Of a stretch of DNA of 64,000 nucleotides, positions 1 to 8,790 are shown piece by piece. Position numbers and translations under genes: made by a program. Position 1 is the stretch's first letter; each line of letters begins with the position of its first letter. Source of the stretch: DATGZX01 sp035296965 (GTDB lineage: Bacteria; Planctomycetota; Planctomycetia; Gemmatales; Gemmataceae); assembly GCA_035296965.1 (NCBI GenBank), contig DATGZX010000146.1, positions 1 to 64,000 of the forward strand, given 5' to 3'. Below the pieces are notes generated by a model that saw nothing but the letters and a program-made list of their open reading frames with translations, did no database searches and was not told the DNA's origin.

Positions 1-99
1 CTGTCTGGCGAAACGCCCAGCGAAGTCCAAGAAAATGTCTGACATCGAGGCACAGGCATCCATGTCGTCGTCTACCAACAGGATGTCTCTGTCTACCAT
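1..99 (-). CDS. Response regulator receiver domain, N-terminal part only (cut by window start)
   Basis: The reverse strand reads from an ATG at 99 and gives a typical receiver beginning: ILLVDDD (residues 5-11), the acidic cluster that binds Mg2+ in two-component receivers, followed by an amphipathic helix. Only 33 codons are inside the window, so the phosphoacceptor Asp and any output domain cannot be seen. The ATG lies 2 bp after the stop of the upstream gene at 102, so it is probably translated from the same mRNA as the two genes at 102-795. Being a receiver follows from the motif; the signal sensed is unknown. Confidence 0.7.
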   Translation of the reverse strand, partial: MVDRDILLVDDDMDACASMSDIFLDFAGRFARQ

Positions 100-101
100 C
101 G

Positions 102-533
102 TCAGACTCCGTTCGTGCTGTTCCTGAAAACAGCAGACCCGATCTGAGCGGCCAGCGGAGCGTCAGCGAGGCTGCCTGAGTTCGGGACAAACAGCAGGGG
201 CTTGAAGCCTCGCTCGGCAAGCCACGTCGTCGCCCTGGCCGGAGTGAACTTCCCGGTCTGAAAGGATAGAGCCAAAAGCTCCGCCTTCCCACTCGCCAAG
301 TCGAAGAGCGCAGCTACGCCTTCGTCAAGGAAATCGTCCTTTCGACGCAACAGGTCGAAACGGCTGCCAGTCCCCAGCACTGCGACGTGTTCCTCATTAG
401 GGACGAAATGCGCAGGACCGAATGGTAGAGTGGGGCAGCTATCGCCTTGATGTGCCTTTACAGTCCAATGGGACTTGTCCATTGGCTTTTCTCCTTGGTT
501 GTCTTGCGCTGGAGCATTTTCACCATTAGCCAT
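102..533 (-). CDS. Hypothetical protein, 143 aa
   Basis: Not recognised. It is a soluble-looking protein without signal peptide or membrane segment. The first 25 residues are polar and probably disordered. The rest has a regular alpha/beta-like pattern, with a segment FTPARATTWLAERGFKPL at about 95-112. Its start overlaps the stop of the BON-domain gene by 8 bp and its stop is 2 bp from the response-regulator start, so the three form one minus-strand operon. That context suggests a role in a stress or signalling unit, but no function can be assigned. Confidence 0.6.
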   Translation of the reverse strand: MANGENAPAQDNQGEKPMDKSHWTVKAHQGDSCPTLPFGPAHFVPNEEHVAVLGTGSRFDLLRRKDDFLDEGVAALFDLASGKAELLALSFQTGKFTPARATTWLAERGFKPLLFVPNSGSLADAPLAAQIGSAVFRNSTNGV

Positions 534-795
534 AGCGTGACCGGAAGGTGGGCATCACGACCTGAATCTGATTGTCAGTTCGATCTACCCCTTCCAGCTC
601 AGCGACGGCTTCCTGAGCCAATTGCTTGAGGTAGTAAGTGGGAAGGCGGCCTCGCAGGGACAACACCCCATCGAGGTAGTCACAACAAATATTTTTCAGA
701 GCCAGATGCGGATGGCTGCGCAAGCGTCCTTCTGCCAACTCTTTAATCCTGACATGGATTTCTGGCTCACCGTCCCCTACGTCGAACAAAGGCAT
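526..795 (-). CDS. BON-domain protein, 89 aa
   Basis: One BON (OsmY/nodulation) domain fills the protein. About residues 15-80 show the alpha-beta pattern, with a conserved glycine turn (DGVLSLRG at about 43-50) and a following helix (LPTYYLKQLAQEAVAEL), ending in a strand (NQIQVVMP). BON domains are small phospholipid- or ligand-binding modules, often in envelope-stress proteins; here there is no signal peptide, so the protein is likely cytoplasmic. It is first in a three-gene minus-strand operon with an unknown protein and a response regulator. A paralogue lies at 1871-2122. Confidence 0.75.
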   Translation of the reverse strand: MPLFDVGDGEPEIHVRIKELAEGRLRSHPHLALKNICCDYLDGVLSLRGRLPTYYLKQLAQEAVAELEGVDRTDNQIQVVMPTFRSRYG

Positions 796-825
796 GGCGA
801 TCTCCTTGCGTAGCCAAAAAACGAA

Positions 826-858
826 AAGCCTTGCGTGCAGTGTCGCACAGCAAGGCTT
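826..858. terminator. Terminator-like hairpin
   Basis: Perfect 9-bp inverted repeat AAGCCTTGC (826-834) / GCAAGGCTT (850-858) with a 15-nt loop. It is flanked by A-rich sequence on the left, so a minus-strand transcript would end in a short U-run. It lies just upstream of the BON operon and would separate it from minus-strand transcription coming from 1.2-2.5 kb. Confidence 0.45.
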
Positions 859-1235
859 CTTTGCCCGTTTCCCACCTCACAGTGATGGCTGCTCGGAGAG
901 TTCTTTCGCAGAAATCCATCCCCGCCAGGAGCGGCTAAGGTCCTGGCTTGACCGACGCATCGGCCTCGGATTGGATGGTCAAATTGATTTGGTGGCGCCC
1001 CAGCGAACGGGATCGAAGGGAAGTCAAGAAAGGAATACGGCCATCCGGCCAGGTCTCACTTTAGCCATTTTGCTGCCGAACTCAACGAGATTCTGGAGAT
1101 TGGCGCAGAGCTCACAGGAATTTCATGAAAAAGATGGGCGATAGTCGTAAGGGAAGCCCCAAAACTCTGTGAGGGGTCGAAAGAAGGCTCTGGCGGCAGG
1201 CCAACTTGCCTATCCTCCACAAGTGCGCTACTCGC
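859..1235. other. Stretch without a convincing gene
   Basis: No open frame here has a family resemblance or a good ribosome-binding site. A plus-strand open frame (794-1144) has low-complexity, non-protein-like content. Nothing else is seen. Confidence 0.5.
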
Positions 1236-1403
1236 TCAATCCTTGACGGCCTTCAACGCCTCGCTCCTCGATGAGCAGATCGGCCACAGGTGGTCCAGGT
1301 GCGTGATTTGGAGGACTTCCTTTTCGTGGGCCGAGACATTGCAAATGGCCATGCCCGAAGCATCACCACCACGGCCCGTAACGGCTAGCACCAACTCCTC
1401 GCC
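1236..1403 (-). pseudogene. STAS-like (anti-sigma factor antagonist) C-terminal fragment
   Basis: The C-terminal stretch of the minus-strand frame ending at 1236 reads MAICNVSAHEKEVLQITHLD then LWPICSSRSEALKAV. This is the typical end of a STAS domain (strand, helix with V-L-x-I-T-x-L-D, strand, final helix). The expected N-terminal half, with the phosphorylatable Ser of the anti-anti-sigma family, is not found in the same frame. Upstream the three minus frames are each only locally open. The 5' limit given is therefore approximate. It is either a remnant or a gene broken by indels, like the GYD gene at 2162-2454. Confidence 0.4.
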
Positions 1404-1431
1404 TCGGTTCCATTTGCGACGGAAACAGAAT

Positions 1432-1761
1432 TCAACGAAGCCATTTCCAGCACAACCAGGGCCACTGCCACCAGGACTGCCAAAGCCAGGACCATAACCA
1501 AGGGCACCAGAAGGCCGAGCCAACCAGGGACCATGACCGGCCAGATCGAGACCCGCAAACTTGGAGAACCGGGGCGAAGAAAAAGACCAGTGGAATCAAC
1601 ATGGCCAAGACCAGGACCACCCGAACCACGAGGGTCAAGGCCACTGCCAAACAAGCAAGTGTCACAAAACATGGAGCCACACCAACCAGGATCAAAGCCC
1701 ACGAGGACAAAACCGCCAATCCCTGGTTCTTGGAAACGCCCCGTCTCAGAGTAACGGACAT
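1432..1761 (-). CDS. Putative small membrane protein, 109 aa, possibly frameshifted
   Basis: ATG at 1761 is preceded by a good ribosome-binding site (GAGGGAA). The protein has two to three hydrophobic segments (about residues 16-38, 38-58 and 60-70). The C-terminus then becomes an improbable run rich in Trp and Ser. In the next minus frame (1385-1702) another long hydrophobic stretch, LLVPLVMVLALAVLVAVALV, continues the membrane-protein pattern. A frameshift near 1560 would explain this. Family not recognised. The DNA is a repetitive string of CCTGG-like words, so composition alone may produce hydrophobic frames. Confidence 0.35.
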   Translation of the reverse strand: MSVTLRRGVSKNQGLAVLSSWALILVGVAPCFVTLACLAVALTLVVRVVLVLAMLIPLVFFFAPVLQVCGSRSGRSWSLVGSAFWCPWLWSWLWQSWWQWPWLCWKWLR

Positions 1762-1870
1762 GCTCTTTTCCCTCGCTTTCTTGCGGCGGCGAGTTACTTG
1801 CAAGGAGTCGATGCCACAGTGACCTGGGTTGAAGTGGGCGCTTATTTCTGTCAACCCGGAAGTCCGAGTC

Positions 1871-2122
1871 TCATTCGCTCTGGCGAGTTTCCACTAAGTT
1901 CATCACGATCTCTACCCTTTCGATGTGTTGAATGATCCTCTGCGCCATTTGCTTGAGGTAGTAGGAAGACACGACGCCGTGGACGATGACCACCGCCTCC
2001 GTGACCTCGCACTTTAGCCAGTTTTCTTTGAGGATCCCCCCCGGTGCCGGTGCATACCTGGCGTTCGCAGGACCGAACTGTAATCGCCGAGGCCCACGGC
2101 ATAAGCTGCGTGAGGTCAGCAA
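1871..2122 (-). CDS. BON-domain protein, 83 aa
   Basis: Residues 35-80 carry the BON pattern: a strand-turn AVVIVHGVVSSYYLKQ, a helix MAQRIIQHIERV and a final strand EIVMNLVE. It is paralogous to the protein at 526-795 (shared YYLKQ-AQ helix). It sits 39 bp downstream of the frameshifted GYD gene and upstream of the membrane and STAS remnants, all on the minus strand, so they probably formed one operon. The first 25 residues are poorly conserved-looking, and the true start may lie further in. Confidence 0.55.
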   Translation of the reverse strand: MLTSRSLCRGPRRLQFGPANARYAPAPGGILKENWLKCEVTEAVVIVHGVVSSYYLKQMAQRIIQHIERVEIVMNLVETRQSE

Positions 2123-2161
2123 CTAGTTTCATTCATTGATGGTGACGAGCAACTCTCGGCA

Positions 2162-2454
2162 TCACGACATTTTTCCCAAGATCTTGCTCATTTCGGTAGC
2201 GGTAAAGGATCGGAGAACCTGAGTGGTGACATTCTCCCGTGAACTCAACGAAAGCATTGCTGCGCTCGCTGTCTCGTCGTCTGGTGCGTCGAAAACGATG
2301 AGTCCGTCGTAAGCTCCCATGCACCAATACTGCTCCTTGCTTCGATGCCGAGTTTCTTGGCCTGGAATTTGAAGTCGGCTGCTCGCTTGCAGGTATCCTT
2401 GATGTCCTTGACACCACGCTCGGTGAACTTGATAAGGGTCACGTAGGTAGCCAT
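2162..2454 (-). pseudogene. GYD-domain protein, disrupted by a frameshift
   Basis: From ATG 2454 (ribosome-binding site GGGGGAA) the frame reads MATYVTLIKFTERGVKDIKD and on to KKLGIEARSS, a textbook GYD-domain N-terminus. At about 2335-2340 the homology jumps to another minus frame: QYWCMGAYDGLIVFDAPDDE and on to a TGA at 2162-2164. The GYD core motif (G-A-Y-D) lies after the jump. One missing base between AGC and TAT codons would restore the whole 97-residue protein. This is direct evidence of an indel, either real decay or a sequencing error. Confidence 0.75.
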
Positions 2455-2656
2455 CGCATTTTCCCCCATTGCTGGAGTCTGAAATATCCCGGTGCGGCTA
2501 TTCTAGGCAGACTCGACCTGACCGGAGGAAGAGGAGACCAGGTAACGGCAATGACTGAATAATGGACAAGAGCTCGCCCAAACTTGGCCATCAACAATTT
2601 CAGCCCTAAGATATCCGCCAAGGTCGCCCTCCAACTTCCAACAGGAGACCAAATCG

Positions 2657-2986
2657 ATGCCACAGAGCCAACCGAGAAACGAGAGTGGAATCAGCAAAAT
2701 GGAAGGGGTTCGGCGGACCCTTGCCACTCTCGGGAGTGACGCCAAGCCAAAGGCGATCCAGGCCCACCTCAAGAAAGAGTTCGGGATCAAGATGGAGCCG
2801 AACGTGATTTCGAACTACAAGAGTACGATCCGCTCAGGAGGAAACAAAAGCGCAGTGATTGGCCGGCCCGCTGGCACCAAGATTGGTGAAGCGTTTAGCC
2901 TGGAGGAGATCCAGGCAGTCAAGGAAGTAGCGGACAAGATTGGGGCGGAAAAGGTGAGGCAACTGGCAGGCGTGCTGTCGAAGTAG
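2657..2986 (+). CDS. Small winged-helix-like protein, 109 aa
   Basis: Residues 15-60 resemble a compact DNA-binding fold: a helix KMEGVRRTLATLGSDAKP, a second helix AIQAHLKKEFGIKM, then a recognition-like helix EPNVISNYKSTIR. I recall proteins of this layout as common small genes in planctomycetes, but no function is established to my knowledge. An internal Met at 2699 could be the real start, because homologous sequence seems to begin there. The C-terminal 30 residues form an acidic helix-turn-helix-like pair. It stands alone on the plus strand before the methyltransferase. Confidence 0.6.
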   Translation: MPQSQPRNESGISKMEGVRRTLATLGSDAKPKAIQAHLKKEFGIKMEPNVISNYKSTIRSGGNKSAVIGRPAGTKIGEAFSLEEIQAVKEVADKIGAEKVRQLAGVLSK

Positions 2987-3145
2987 CGCCGATGGGGATC
3001 GAAACGACCTTCTACGAAGCCAAGTGCCTTCAAGTCATCAACCCGTTCGGGAATCGCATCCGAATAAACCGAGACCTGGAGCCTGAGGGAGCGAAATGAA
3101 AGTGATGGCAGCAGTTGCTGTCACCCGCTGTTCCTGGAGGGAGTG

Positions 3146-3853
3146 ATGAAAGCGACGGTCGAGGAAATCCGGCAGCGGTTCGACGCCGACGTGGAGCGGT
3201 TCTCCAACCTCGAAACCGGCCAGTCGGCGACCGTAGATGCCCCGCTGGCTATGGCGCTGGTCGCCCAAGCTGCAGCAGCCACGACGCCACTCGCCCGCCA
3301 TGTCCTCGACGTTGGCTGCGGGGCCGGCAACTACACCCTCAAGTTGCTGGAGCATCTTCCAAACCTCGATGTCACCCTCATCGACCTGAGCGAGCCGATG
3401 CTCAACCGGGCCACGGAACGGGCCAGCCGGGCAACCGCTGGTCGCATCGAATCCATCCAGGGTGACATCCGAGAGGTCGAACTCCCTGATGGGCACTTCG
3501 ACATCGTGCTGGCCGCCGCCGTATTGCACCACCTGCGTACCGACCAGGAGTGGCGGGATGTCTTCACATCGTTCCACAGGACGCTGCGGCCTGGTGGGTC
3601 CGTATGGGTCTTCGACCTGATTGAGAGTTCGATCCCTCCGGTCCGGGAACTTATGCATAAGCAGTACGGCGAGTACCTGACCCGCCTCAAGGACGAGTGC
3701 TATCGGGACCATGTGTTCGCAGAAGTCGAAGAGCAAGACACGCCACGTCCCCTGATGTTTCAATTGGACCTGTTGCGTCAGGTCGGGTTCGGCCAAGTCG
3801 AAATTCTGCACAAGAACATCTGCTTTGCGGCCTTCGGCGCTGTGAAGGGTTGA
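3146..3853 (+). CDS. Class I SAM-dependent methyltransferase, 235 aa
   Basis: Motif I, VLDVGCGAG, lies at 53-61. The acidic residue of motif II (LIDLS) follows at about 78-82, and motif IV/post-IV as FDIVLAAAVLHHL at about 113-125, then LRPGGSVWVFDL. This is the Methyltransf_11/25 type, overall similar to UbiE/CmoA-like enzymes. GGAGG at 3136-3140 is 5 nt from ATG 3146; a GTG three bases earlier (3143) would add one residue. It has no operon partner, and the substrate cannot be inferred. Confidence 0.85.
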   Translation: MKATVEEIRQRFDADVERFSNLETGQSATVDAPLAMALVAQAAAATTPLARHVLDVGCGAGNYTLKLLEHLPNLDVTLIDLSEPMLNRATERASRATAGRIESIQGDIREVELPDGHFDIVLAAAVLHHLRTDQEWRDVFTSFHRTLRPGGSVWVFDLIESSIPPVRELMHKQYGEYLTRLKDECYRDHVFAEVEEQDTPRPLMFQLDLLRQVGFGQVEILHKNICFAAFGAVKG

Positions 3854-3925
3854 AGTCATCCCGTTGTGATGAACTGATCCCACTAATCGAGGTCAAGAAT
3901 TACCCTCGCATTCATCGCTGACAAT

Positions 3926-4309
3926 TCAAGGCGGCTGAGTCCCCAAGCGCCGAACTACCATGAGGATGACCAGGCAACCGGTGCCGACTGGTGCAGCAAA
4001 GATCAAAATGATCGGCCACAGATTACTCTGCTGTGCGAAGGCAAGCCCAGTGATGGCGAATACCGGAATCATCAGCAAGAGAGGCACGAGCGCCACGATC
4101 CGCCAGGCGCCTCGCCATCTGATGCCGGTGTAGAGTTGCAGCGGTATGTATGCGAGTGCTGACCCGAAGCCGACCAGGATAATCAGGCCGCCGAAAAGCA
4201 CATCCAAGACTAATGCTCCAAGAAGTGATGCCGAACAACTCGGGTTCTTATAGGCCGCCTGCTCCGCCGCCGAGGCAATCAGCCACCATTCGCCGAACCC
4301 ACCCAGCAT
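3926..4309 (-). CDS. Small membrane protein, 127 aa
   Basis: Three clear hydrophobic segments at about 30-60, 71-92 and 97-120, a short polar tail and no signal cleavage site. Family not recognised. It is transcribed divergently from the giant kinase gene that starts 150 bp away, so the 4310-4462 gap must hold both promoters. Length and composition are plausible for a real gene, though no homologous motif supports it. Confidence 0.5.
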   Translation of the reverse strand: MLGGFGEWWLIASAAEQAAYKNPSCSASLLGALVLDVLFGGLIILVGFGSALAYIPLQLYTGIRWRGAWRIVALVPLLLMIPVFAITGLAFAQQSNLWPIILIFAAPVGTGCLVILMVVRRLGTQPP

Positions 4310-4462
4310 CCTAGCCCCCGCAGAGGTCGCTAGGCAAGTAGCGCCTGTTCAAAACGGTAACTTGCACGTCCAGGTGGTATCTGTGGAGAACACCGTCACG
4401 TCCTGGTAAACTGGCCTTTGCTTTGAAACCACTTGCACCAAGCATCCAAAGCCCGGCATCGC

Positions 4463-7400
4463 ATGAACGATCCGCAGTCAACCCGTGGAACAGCAGCCGA
4501 GGAAGCCTCACTTTTCCCTGCCAACGCTCCAGCGCAGCCCGAGCGAATTGGTCGTTACCGTATCGAAAGGGTGCTTGGTAAAGGCGGATTTGGCATCGTC
4601 TACCTGGCCCACGACGACCAATTGCAGCGTCTCGTGGCCATCAAAGTCCCGCACCTTTATCGAGTCTCTACCAACGAAGACGCCGAAGCCTACCTGACCG
4701 AAGCCCGCACTGTTGCCGCCCTTGATCATCCGCACATCGTCCCCGTCTTCGATGTTGGCAGTACGAATGACTGCCCCTGCTTCGTCGTGTCGAAGTTCAT
4801 CGAAGGTAGCACTCTGGCCGAGCGAATTAAAGCAAATCGGCCTTCCGTGGCGGATTCAGTGGAACTCGTGGCAACCGTGGCTGAGACACTTCACTATGCC
4901 CACCGGAAGGGGCTGGTCCATCGAGACATCAAGCCAAGCAACATCCTGCTCGACGACAGCGGCAAGTCTTATGTGGCCGATTTCGGTTTGGCTTTGCGGG
5001 AACGGGACATCGGCAAGGGGCCACGCTACGCTGGAACTCCTGCCTATATGAGTCCAGAACAAGCTCGTGGGGAAGGACATAGGGTCGATGGACGTAGCGA
5101 TATTTTCAGTGTCGGCGTGATCTTTTACGAACTCTTGACGGGGCGACGACCGTTTCATGCGACCTCCCCAGAGGAGCTGCTGGAGCAAATCACGAGCATG
5201 GAACTTCGTCCACCTCGGCAATGGGACGACACGATCCCCAAAGAAATCGAACGCATTTGCATCAAGGCCCTGTCAAAGCGGGCCTCGGAAAGGTACACCA
5301 CCGCCAAGGACATGGCCGACGATCTGCGGCATTTTTTCGAGCAATCTACCCAAGAGGAGAGGCAAGCGCTTCGATCCCATATTTCGGCACCCGTTACTCC
5401 TCCCGCTGCCTCGATACCCACTCCGCTTCCTAGTCCTGCGCCTACTCCGGCCTCGGACCAACAGCCAATCAAAATCGTGCCGAAAGGGTTGCGCTCCTTC
5501 GATGCTCACGATGCTGACTTCTTCCTTGAATTGCTGCCCGGCCCTCGTGATCGTGAAGGACTGCCAGACAGTATTCGGTTCTGGAAGACTCGCATCGAAG
5601 AAAAAGACGCCGACAACACCTTCGCTGTGGGCCTCATTTACGGTCCAAGTGGTTGTGGTAAGTCGTCACTGGTGAAAGCAGGTCTCTTGCCTCGGCTGTC
5701 CGACAACGTGATCGCCGTGTACGTTGAGGCGACTGCGGAGGAGACAGAGACAAGACTGCTGAACGGATTGCGGAAATGGTGTCCCGCCCTGCCTAACAAC
5801 CTGGGCCTGAAAGAGACGCTGGCGGCACTGCGTCGGGGGCAAAGCATTCCAGTCGGGAAGAAAGTCGTCATCATCTTGGACCAGTTTGAACAATGGCTGC
5901 ACGCCAAGAAAGGAGAAACGAATATCGACCTCACGCAAGCCCTGCGGCAGTGCGATGGGGGCAGAGTGCAGTGTGTCGTGATGGTGCGGGACGATTTTTG
6001 GATGGCGGTTACTCGGTTTCTCAATGAACTGGAAGTCGAACTCGTTCACGGAAGGAACTTCGCCGCCATTGACCTATTCGGCCTCGATCACGCCAGGAAG
6101 GTGTTGACTGCCTTTGGATGTGCGTTCGGCAGACTTCCCGAGAAACACGCCGAAATCAGCAAGGAGCAGAAAGAGTTCTTGAAGCAAGCGGTGTCAGGCT
6201 TGGCTCAGGAAGGCAAAATCATCTGCGTTCAGTTGGCGTTGTTTGCAGAAATGATGAAAAGCAGGCCGTGGACACCCGCTTCCTTGAAGGCAGTCGGCGG
6301 CACCGAGGGAATCGGCGTCACGTTCCTTGAGGAAACCTTTTCTTCCCAAACGGCGAACCCTAAGCATCGGCTGCACCAGAAAGCGGCAAGAGGCGTGCTG
6401 AAGGCTCTGTTGTCCGAATCCGGTACCGACATCAAGGGCGAGATGCGGTCGTACGGCGAGATACTCGATGCGTCGGGCTACAGGAACCAACCCAAAGAAT
6501 TTGACGAGCTCATTCACATTCTTGATAGTGAGATTCGCCTGATCACTCCGACCGACCCAGAAGGCAGAGAGGAAGGTTCCGCCTCTTCGTTGAAAGCGGG
6601 TGAGAGATACTACCAATTGACGCACGACCATCTGGTTCAGAACCTGCGGGACTGGCTCACTCGCAAACAGAAGGAAACTCGTCGTGGCCGGGCGGAATTG
6701 CTTTTGGCGGATCGTGGGGCGGTGTGGAAAGCCCGACCTGAAAACCGCCAACTTCCGTCGCTCTTTCAGTGGTTCCAGATCAAGTGGTTGACGCAGAACA
6801 AGAACCGGACGCCTCCGCAGCAGAAGATGATGAGCAAGGCTGGCAAGTATCATGCGGTGCGGGCGGCGTTGGTGGGTGTCGTTTTGGCCTTGATCGGTTT
6901 GGGAAGCTGGGAAGGCTTTGGGCGGTTGGAGGGGCGGCGACTTCGAGATCGTCTGCTTGAATCCACGACAGCAGACGTACCAGGGATCGTCAAGGACATG
7001 GCTGCTTATCGTCGCTGGGTTGATCACCTCCTGCAAGATGCCTATGCCCAGGCTAAAAAAGACAAAGACTTTCGCAAGCAACTGCATGCCAGCCTCGCCC
7101 TGTTGCCTGTGGACTCTGGGCAGGTGAAGTATTTGTACGAACGACTCCTCCAGGGCGACCCCCAGGAAGTGATCGTGATTCGGGAATCGTTATTGGGCCA
7201 TAAGGCTGACCTGACGGAGCAATTGTGGACGTTGTTGGAGAATCCGCAGAGTGAACAAGACCAACGCTTTCGTGCGGCCTGTGCTTTGGCGGCTTTCGCT
7301 CCCGACGATCCTCGCTGGGAAAAAGTAAGTAAAAGCGTGGCGGCAACGTTGGTCATCCAGAAACCGTTTGTGATCGCTCAATGGACTGATGCCTTGAAGG

Positions 7401-8785
7401 GTGTGGGACACTGGCTAATCCCAACGTTGGCCGATTTTCTTGTGGACGAGAAACGCAGCGTTCTGGAAAGAGGGTTGATAATCACTGTCTATGGCAAATA
7501 CGCTGGCGATGTACCCGATACTTATACCCGGCTGGAGAAGCACTTAAATGAAAACAACGCCGTCGATGCTTGGGTAGGCGATAAAGTCGCTCTGGCAGAG
7601 AGGCAAGCTAGTGTTGGCGTGGCCCTGCTGGCCATGGGGCGGGGGGAGAAGGTCTGGCCATTGTTTGAGCATCGGCCCGATCCAACGTTGAGGAGTTATC
7701 TGATCGACCGGGCGGCTCCAGGTGGTGTAGATGCGAAAGTGTTGATCTCCCGGTTGGATGAGGAAAAAGATGTGTCCGCTAGGCGAGCCATTCTCTTGAG
7801 CCTCGGTGAATATGGCCTGGACCGTTTATCATTGGACCAGCGATTGAACCTTCTGCCCCGTTTGCTGCAACTTTACCGTGATGACACTGATCCGGGTATT
7901 CATGGAGCAACCGAATGGCTACTGCGAGTGTGGGAGACGGCAGACCAGTTAAAGGAAATTGACAGCGTATTGGCGACCGGGAAGGTGGAAGGCAAGCGGC
8001 AATGGTACGTCACTCACCAGGGCCTGACGATGACGGTGATCCCAAAGCCAGGGGAGTTCTGGGTGGGTGAAGGGAGTGAGCGTCATCGTGAGCAGATCGG
8101 TCGCAGCTTTGTCATTGCCTCGAAGGAAGTTACGGTGGAGCAATTTCTCCGATTCAACAAGCAGCATAAGCACGAGAAGCGGTATGCACCCTCAAGTGAC
8201 TGCCCGGTGGACATGGTGACGTGGTACGATGCGGCGGCCTATTGCAACTGGTTAAGTGAGCAGGAGGGAATGCCGAAGGAGCAATGGTGCTACGAGCCGA
8301 ACAAGGAGTGCAAGTACTCCGAGGGCATGAGGAAAGCACCAGAATATTTGCAGCGAACCGGCTATCGCTTGCCGACTGAGGCAGAATGGGAGTATGCGTG
8401 TCGAGCCGGTGCCGAGACAGCATACTCGTTTGGCGAGGTGAGCAACTTGCTTTACAAGTATGGTTGGTATATTGCAACCTCTGGCGACAGCAGTCAACCT
8501 GTAGGGAAACTGAAGCCCAACGACCTGGGACTTTTTGACATGCACGGGAATGATTGGGAGTGGTGTCAAGATGCTTACAAGGTGAATGGCAAAGGAAGAG
8601 AGGAAAAGGTTACAGGGGACAAAGATGATTTAGAAGAAATTAATAATGCCACGAAGCGTGTGCTGCGTGGCGGCTCGTTCAGCTCTCATGCGACGGTCTA
8701 TCGTTCTGAGGACCGTACTCTCATCGTGCCGAACTACCGTGCCTTCGGCTTCAGTTTCCGTCTGGCGAGGACCTTCAAGCCTTGA
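4463..8785 (+). CDS. Giant Ser/Thr kinase - STAND NTPase - FGE-sulfatase protein, 1440 aa; probable DGR target
   Basis: Residues 30-290 form a complete Hanks-type kinase: glycine loop GKGGFGIV 39-46, Lys61, HRDIKPSN 153-160, DFG 173-175, GTPAYMSPEQ 191-200. A Pro-rich linker leads to an nSTAND-type NTPase with Walker A GPSGCGKSS 394-402 and Walker B VVIILDQFEQW 468-478. One membrane helix lies near 796-815, followed by HEAT-like repeats. An FGE-sulfatase/C-type-lectin domain fills about 1190-1440 (YRLPTEAEWEYACRAG, GLFDMHGNDWEW, RVLRGGSF, FSFRLA). The kinase and NTPase should be cytosolic and the lectin fold outside, so a transmembrane sensor is inferred. The start at ATG 4463 is chosen over an in-frame ATG 30 bp upstream because the extension looks non-coding. 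The last 39 codons are a candidate DGR variable region. Confidence 0.9.
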   Translation: MNDPQSTRGTAAEEASLFPANAPAQPERIGRYRIERVLGKGGFGIVYLAHDDQLQRLVAIKVPHLYRVSTNEDAEAYLTEARTVAALDHPHIVPVFDVGSTNDCPCFVVSKFIEGSTLAERIKANRPSVADSVELVATVAETLHYAHRKGLVHRDIKPSNILLDDSGKSYVADFGLALRERDIGKGPRYAGTPAYMSPEQARGEGHRVDGRSDIFSVGVIFYELLTGRRPFHATSPEELLEQITSMELRPPRQWDDTIPKEIERICIKALSKRASERYTTAKDMADDLRHFFEQSTQEERQALRSHISAPVTPPAASIPTPLPSPAPTPASDQQPIKIVPKGLRSFDAHDADFFLELLPGPRDREGLPDSIRFWKTRIEEKDADNTFAVGLIYGPSGCGKSSLVKAGLLPRLSDNVIAVYVEATAEETETRLLNGLRKWCPALPNNLGLKETLAALRRGQSIPVGKKVVIILDQFEQWLHAKKGETNIDLTQALRQCDGGRVQCVVMVRDDFWMAVTRFLNELEVELVHGRNFAAIDLFGLDHARKVLTAFGCAFGRLPEKHAEISKEQKEFLKQAVSGLAQEGKIICVQLALFAEMMKSRPWTPASLKAVGGTEGIGVTFLEETFSSQTANPKHRLHQKAARGVLKALLSESGTDIKGEMRSYGEILDASGYRNQPKEFDELIHILDSEIRLITPTDPEGREEGSASSLKAGERYYQLTHDHLVQNLRDWLTRKQKETRRGRAELLLADRGAVWKARPENRQLPSLFQWFQIKWLTQNKNRTPPQQKMMSKAGKYHAVRAALVGVVLALIGLGSWEGFGRLEGRRLRDRLLESTTADVPGIVKDMAAYRRWVDHLLQDAYAQAKKDKDFRKQLHASLALLPVDSGQVKYLYERLLQGDPQEVIVIRESLLGHKADLTEQLWTLLENPQSEQDQRFRAACALAAFAPDDPRWEKVSKSVAATLVIQKPFVIAQWTDALKGVGHWLIPTLADFLVDEKRSVLERGLIITVYGKYAGDVPDTYTRLEKHLNENNAVDAWVGDKVALAERQASVGVALLAMGRGEKVWPLFEHRPDPTLRSYLIDRAAPGGVDAKVLISRLDEEKDVSARRAILLSLGEYGLDRLSLDQRLNLLPRLLQLYRDDTDPGIHGATEWLLRVWETADQLKEIDSVLATGKVEGKRQWYVTHQGLTMTVIPKPGEFWVGEGSERHREQIGRSFVIASKEVTVEQFLRFNKQHKHEKRYAPSSDCPVDMVTWYDAAAYCNWLSEQEGMPKEQWCYEPNKECKYSEGMRKAPEYLQRTGYRLPTEAEWEYACRAGAETAYSFGEVSNLLYKYGWYIATSGDSSQPVGKLKPNDLGLFDMHGNDWEWCQDAYKVNGKGREEKVTGDKDDLEEINNATKRVLRGGSFSSHATVYRSEDRTLIVPNYRAFGFSFRLARTFKP
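8660..8776 (+). other. Candidate DGR variable region VR1
   Basis: The last 39 codons of the 4463-8785 gene align without gaps to the last FGE codons of its paralogue (16098-16214). The scaffold R-G-G-S-F, R-S, R, V-P, R and F-R is constant. The differing positions are mostly NNC or NNT codons that differ in their first two bases, which is what adenine-directed mutagenesis of AAC/AAT template codons gives. The sequence after it, GCTTTACGGCTTGACCCCGC, resembles the tail following VR2 and may be the conserved end used for mutagenic homing. Confidence 0.6.
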
Positions 8786-8790
8786 CCGCT

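Noticed and set aside
1533..1935. Plus-strand open frames rich in Pro, Gln and Arg
   Set aside because: Composition comes from a repetitive CCAGG-like DNA stretch; no start signal or family match.
3038..3883. 281-aa open frame on the minus strand
   Set aside because: It is antisense to the methyltransferase, which has clear motifs and a ribosome-binding site; the minus frame has no family resemblance.
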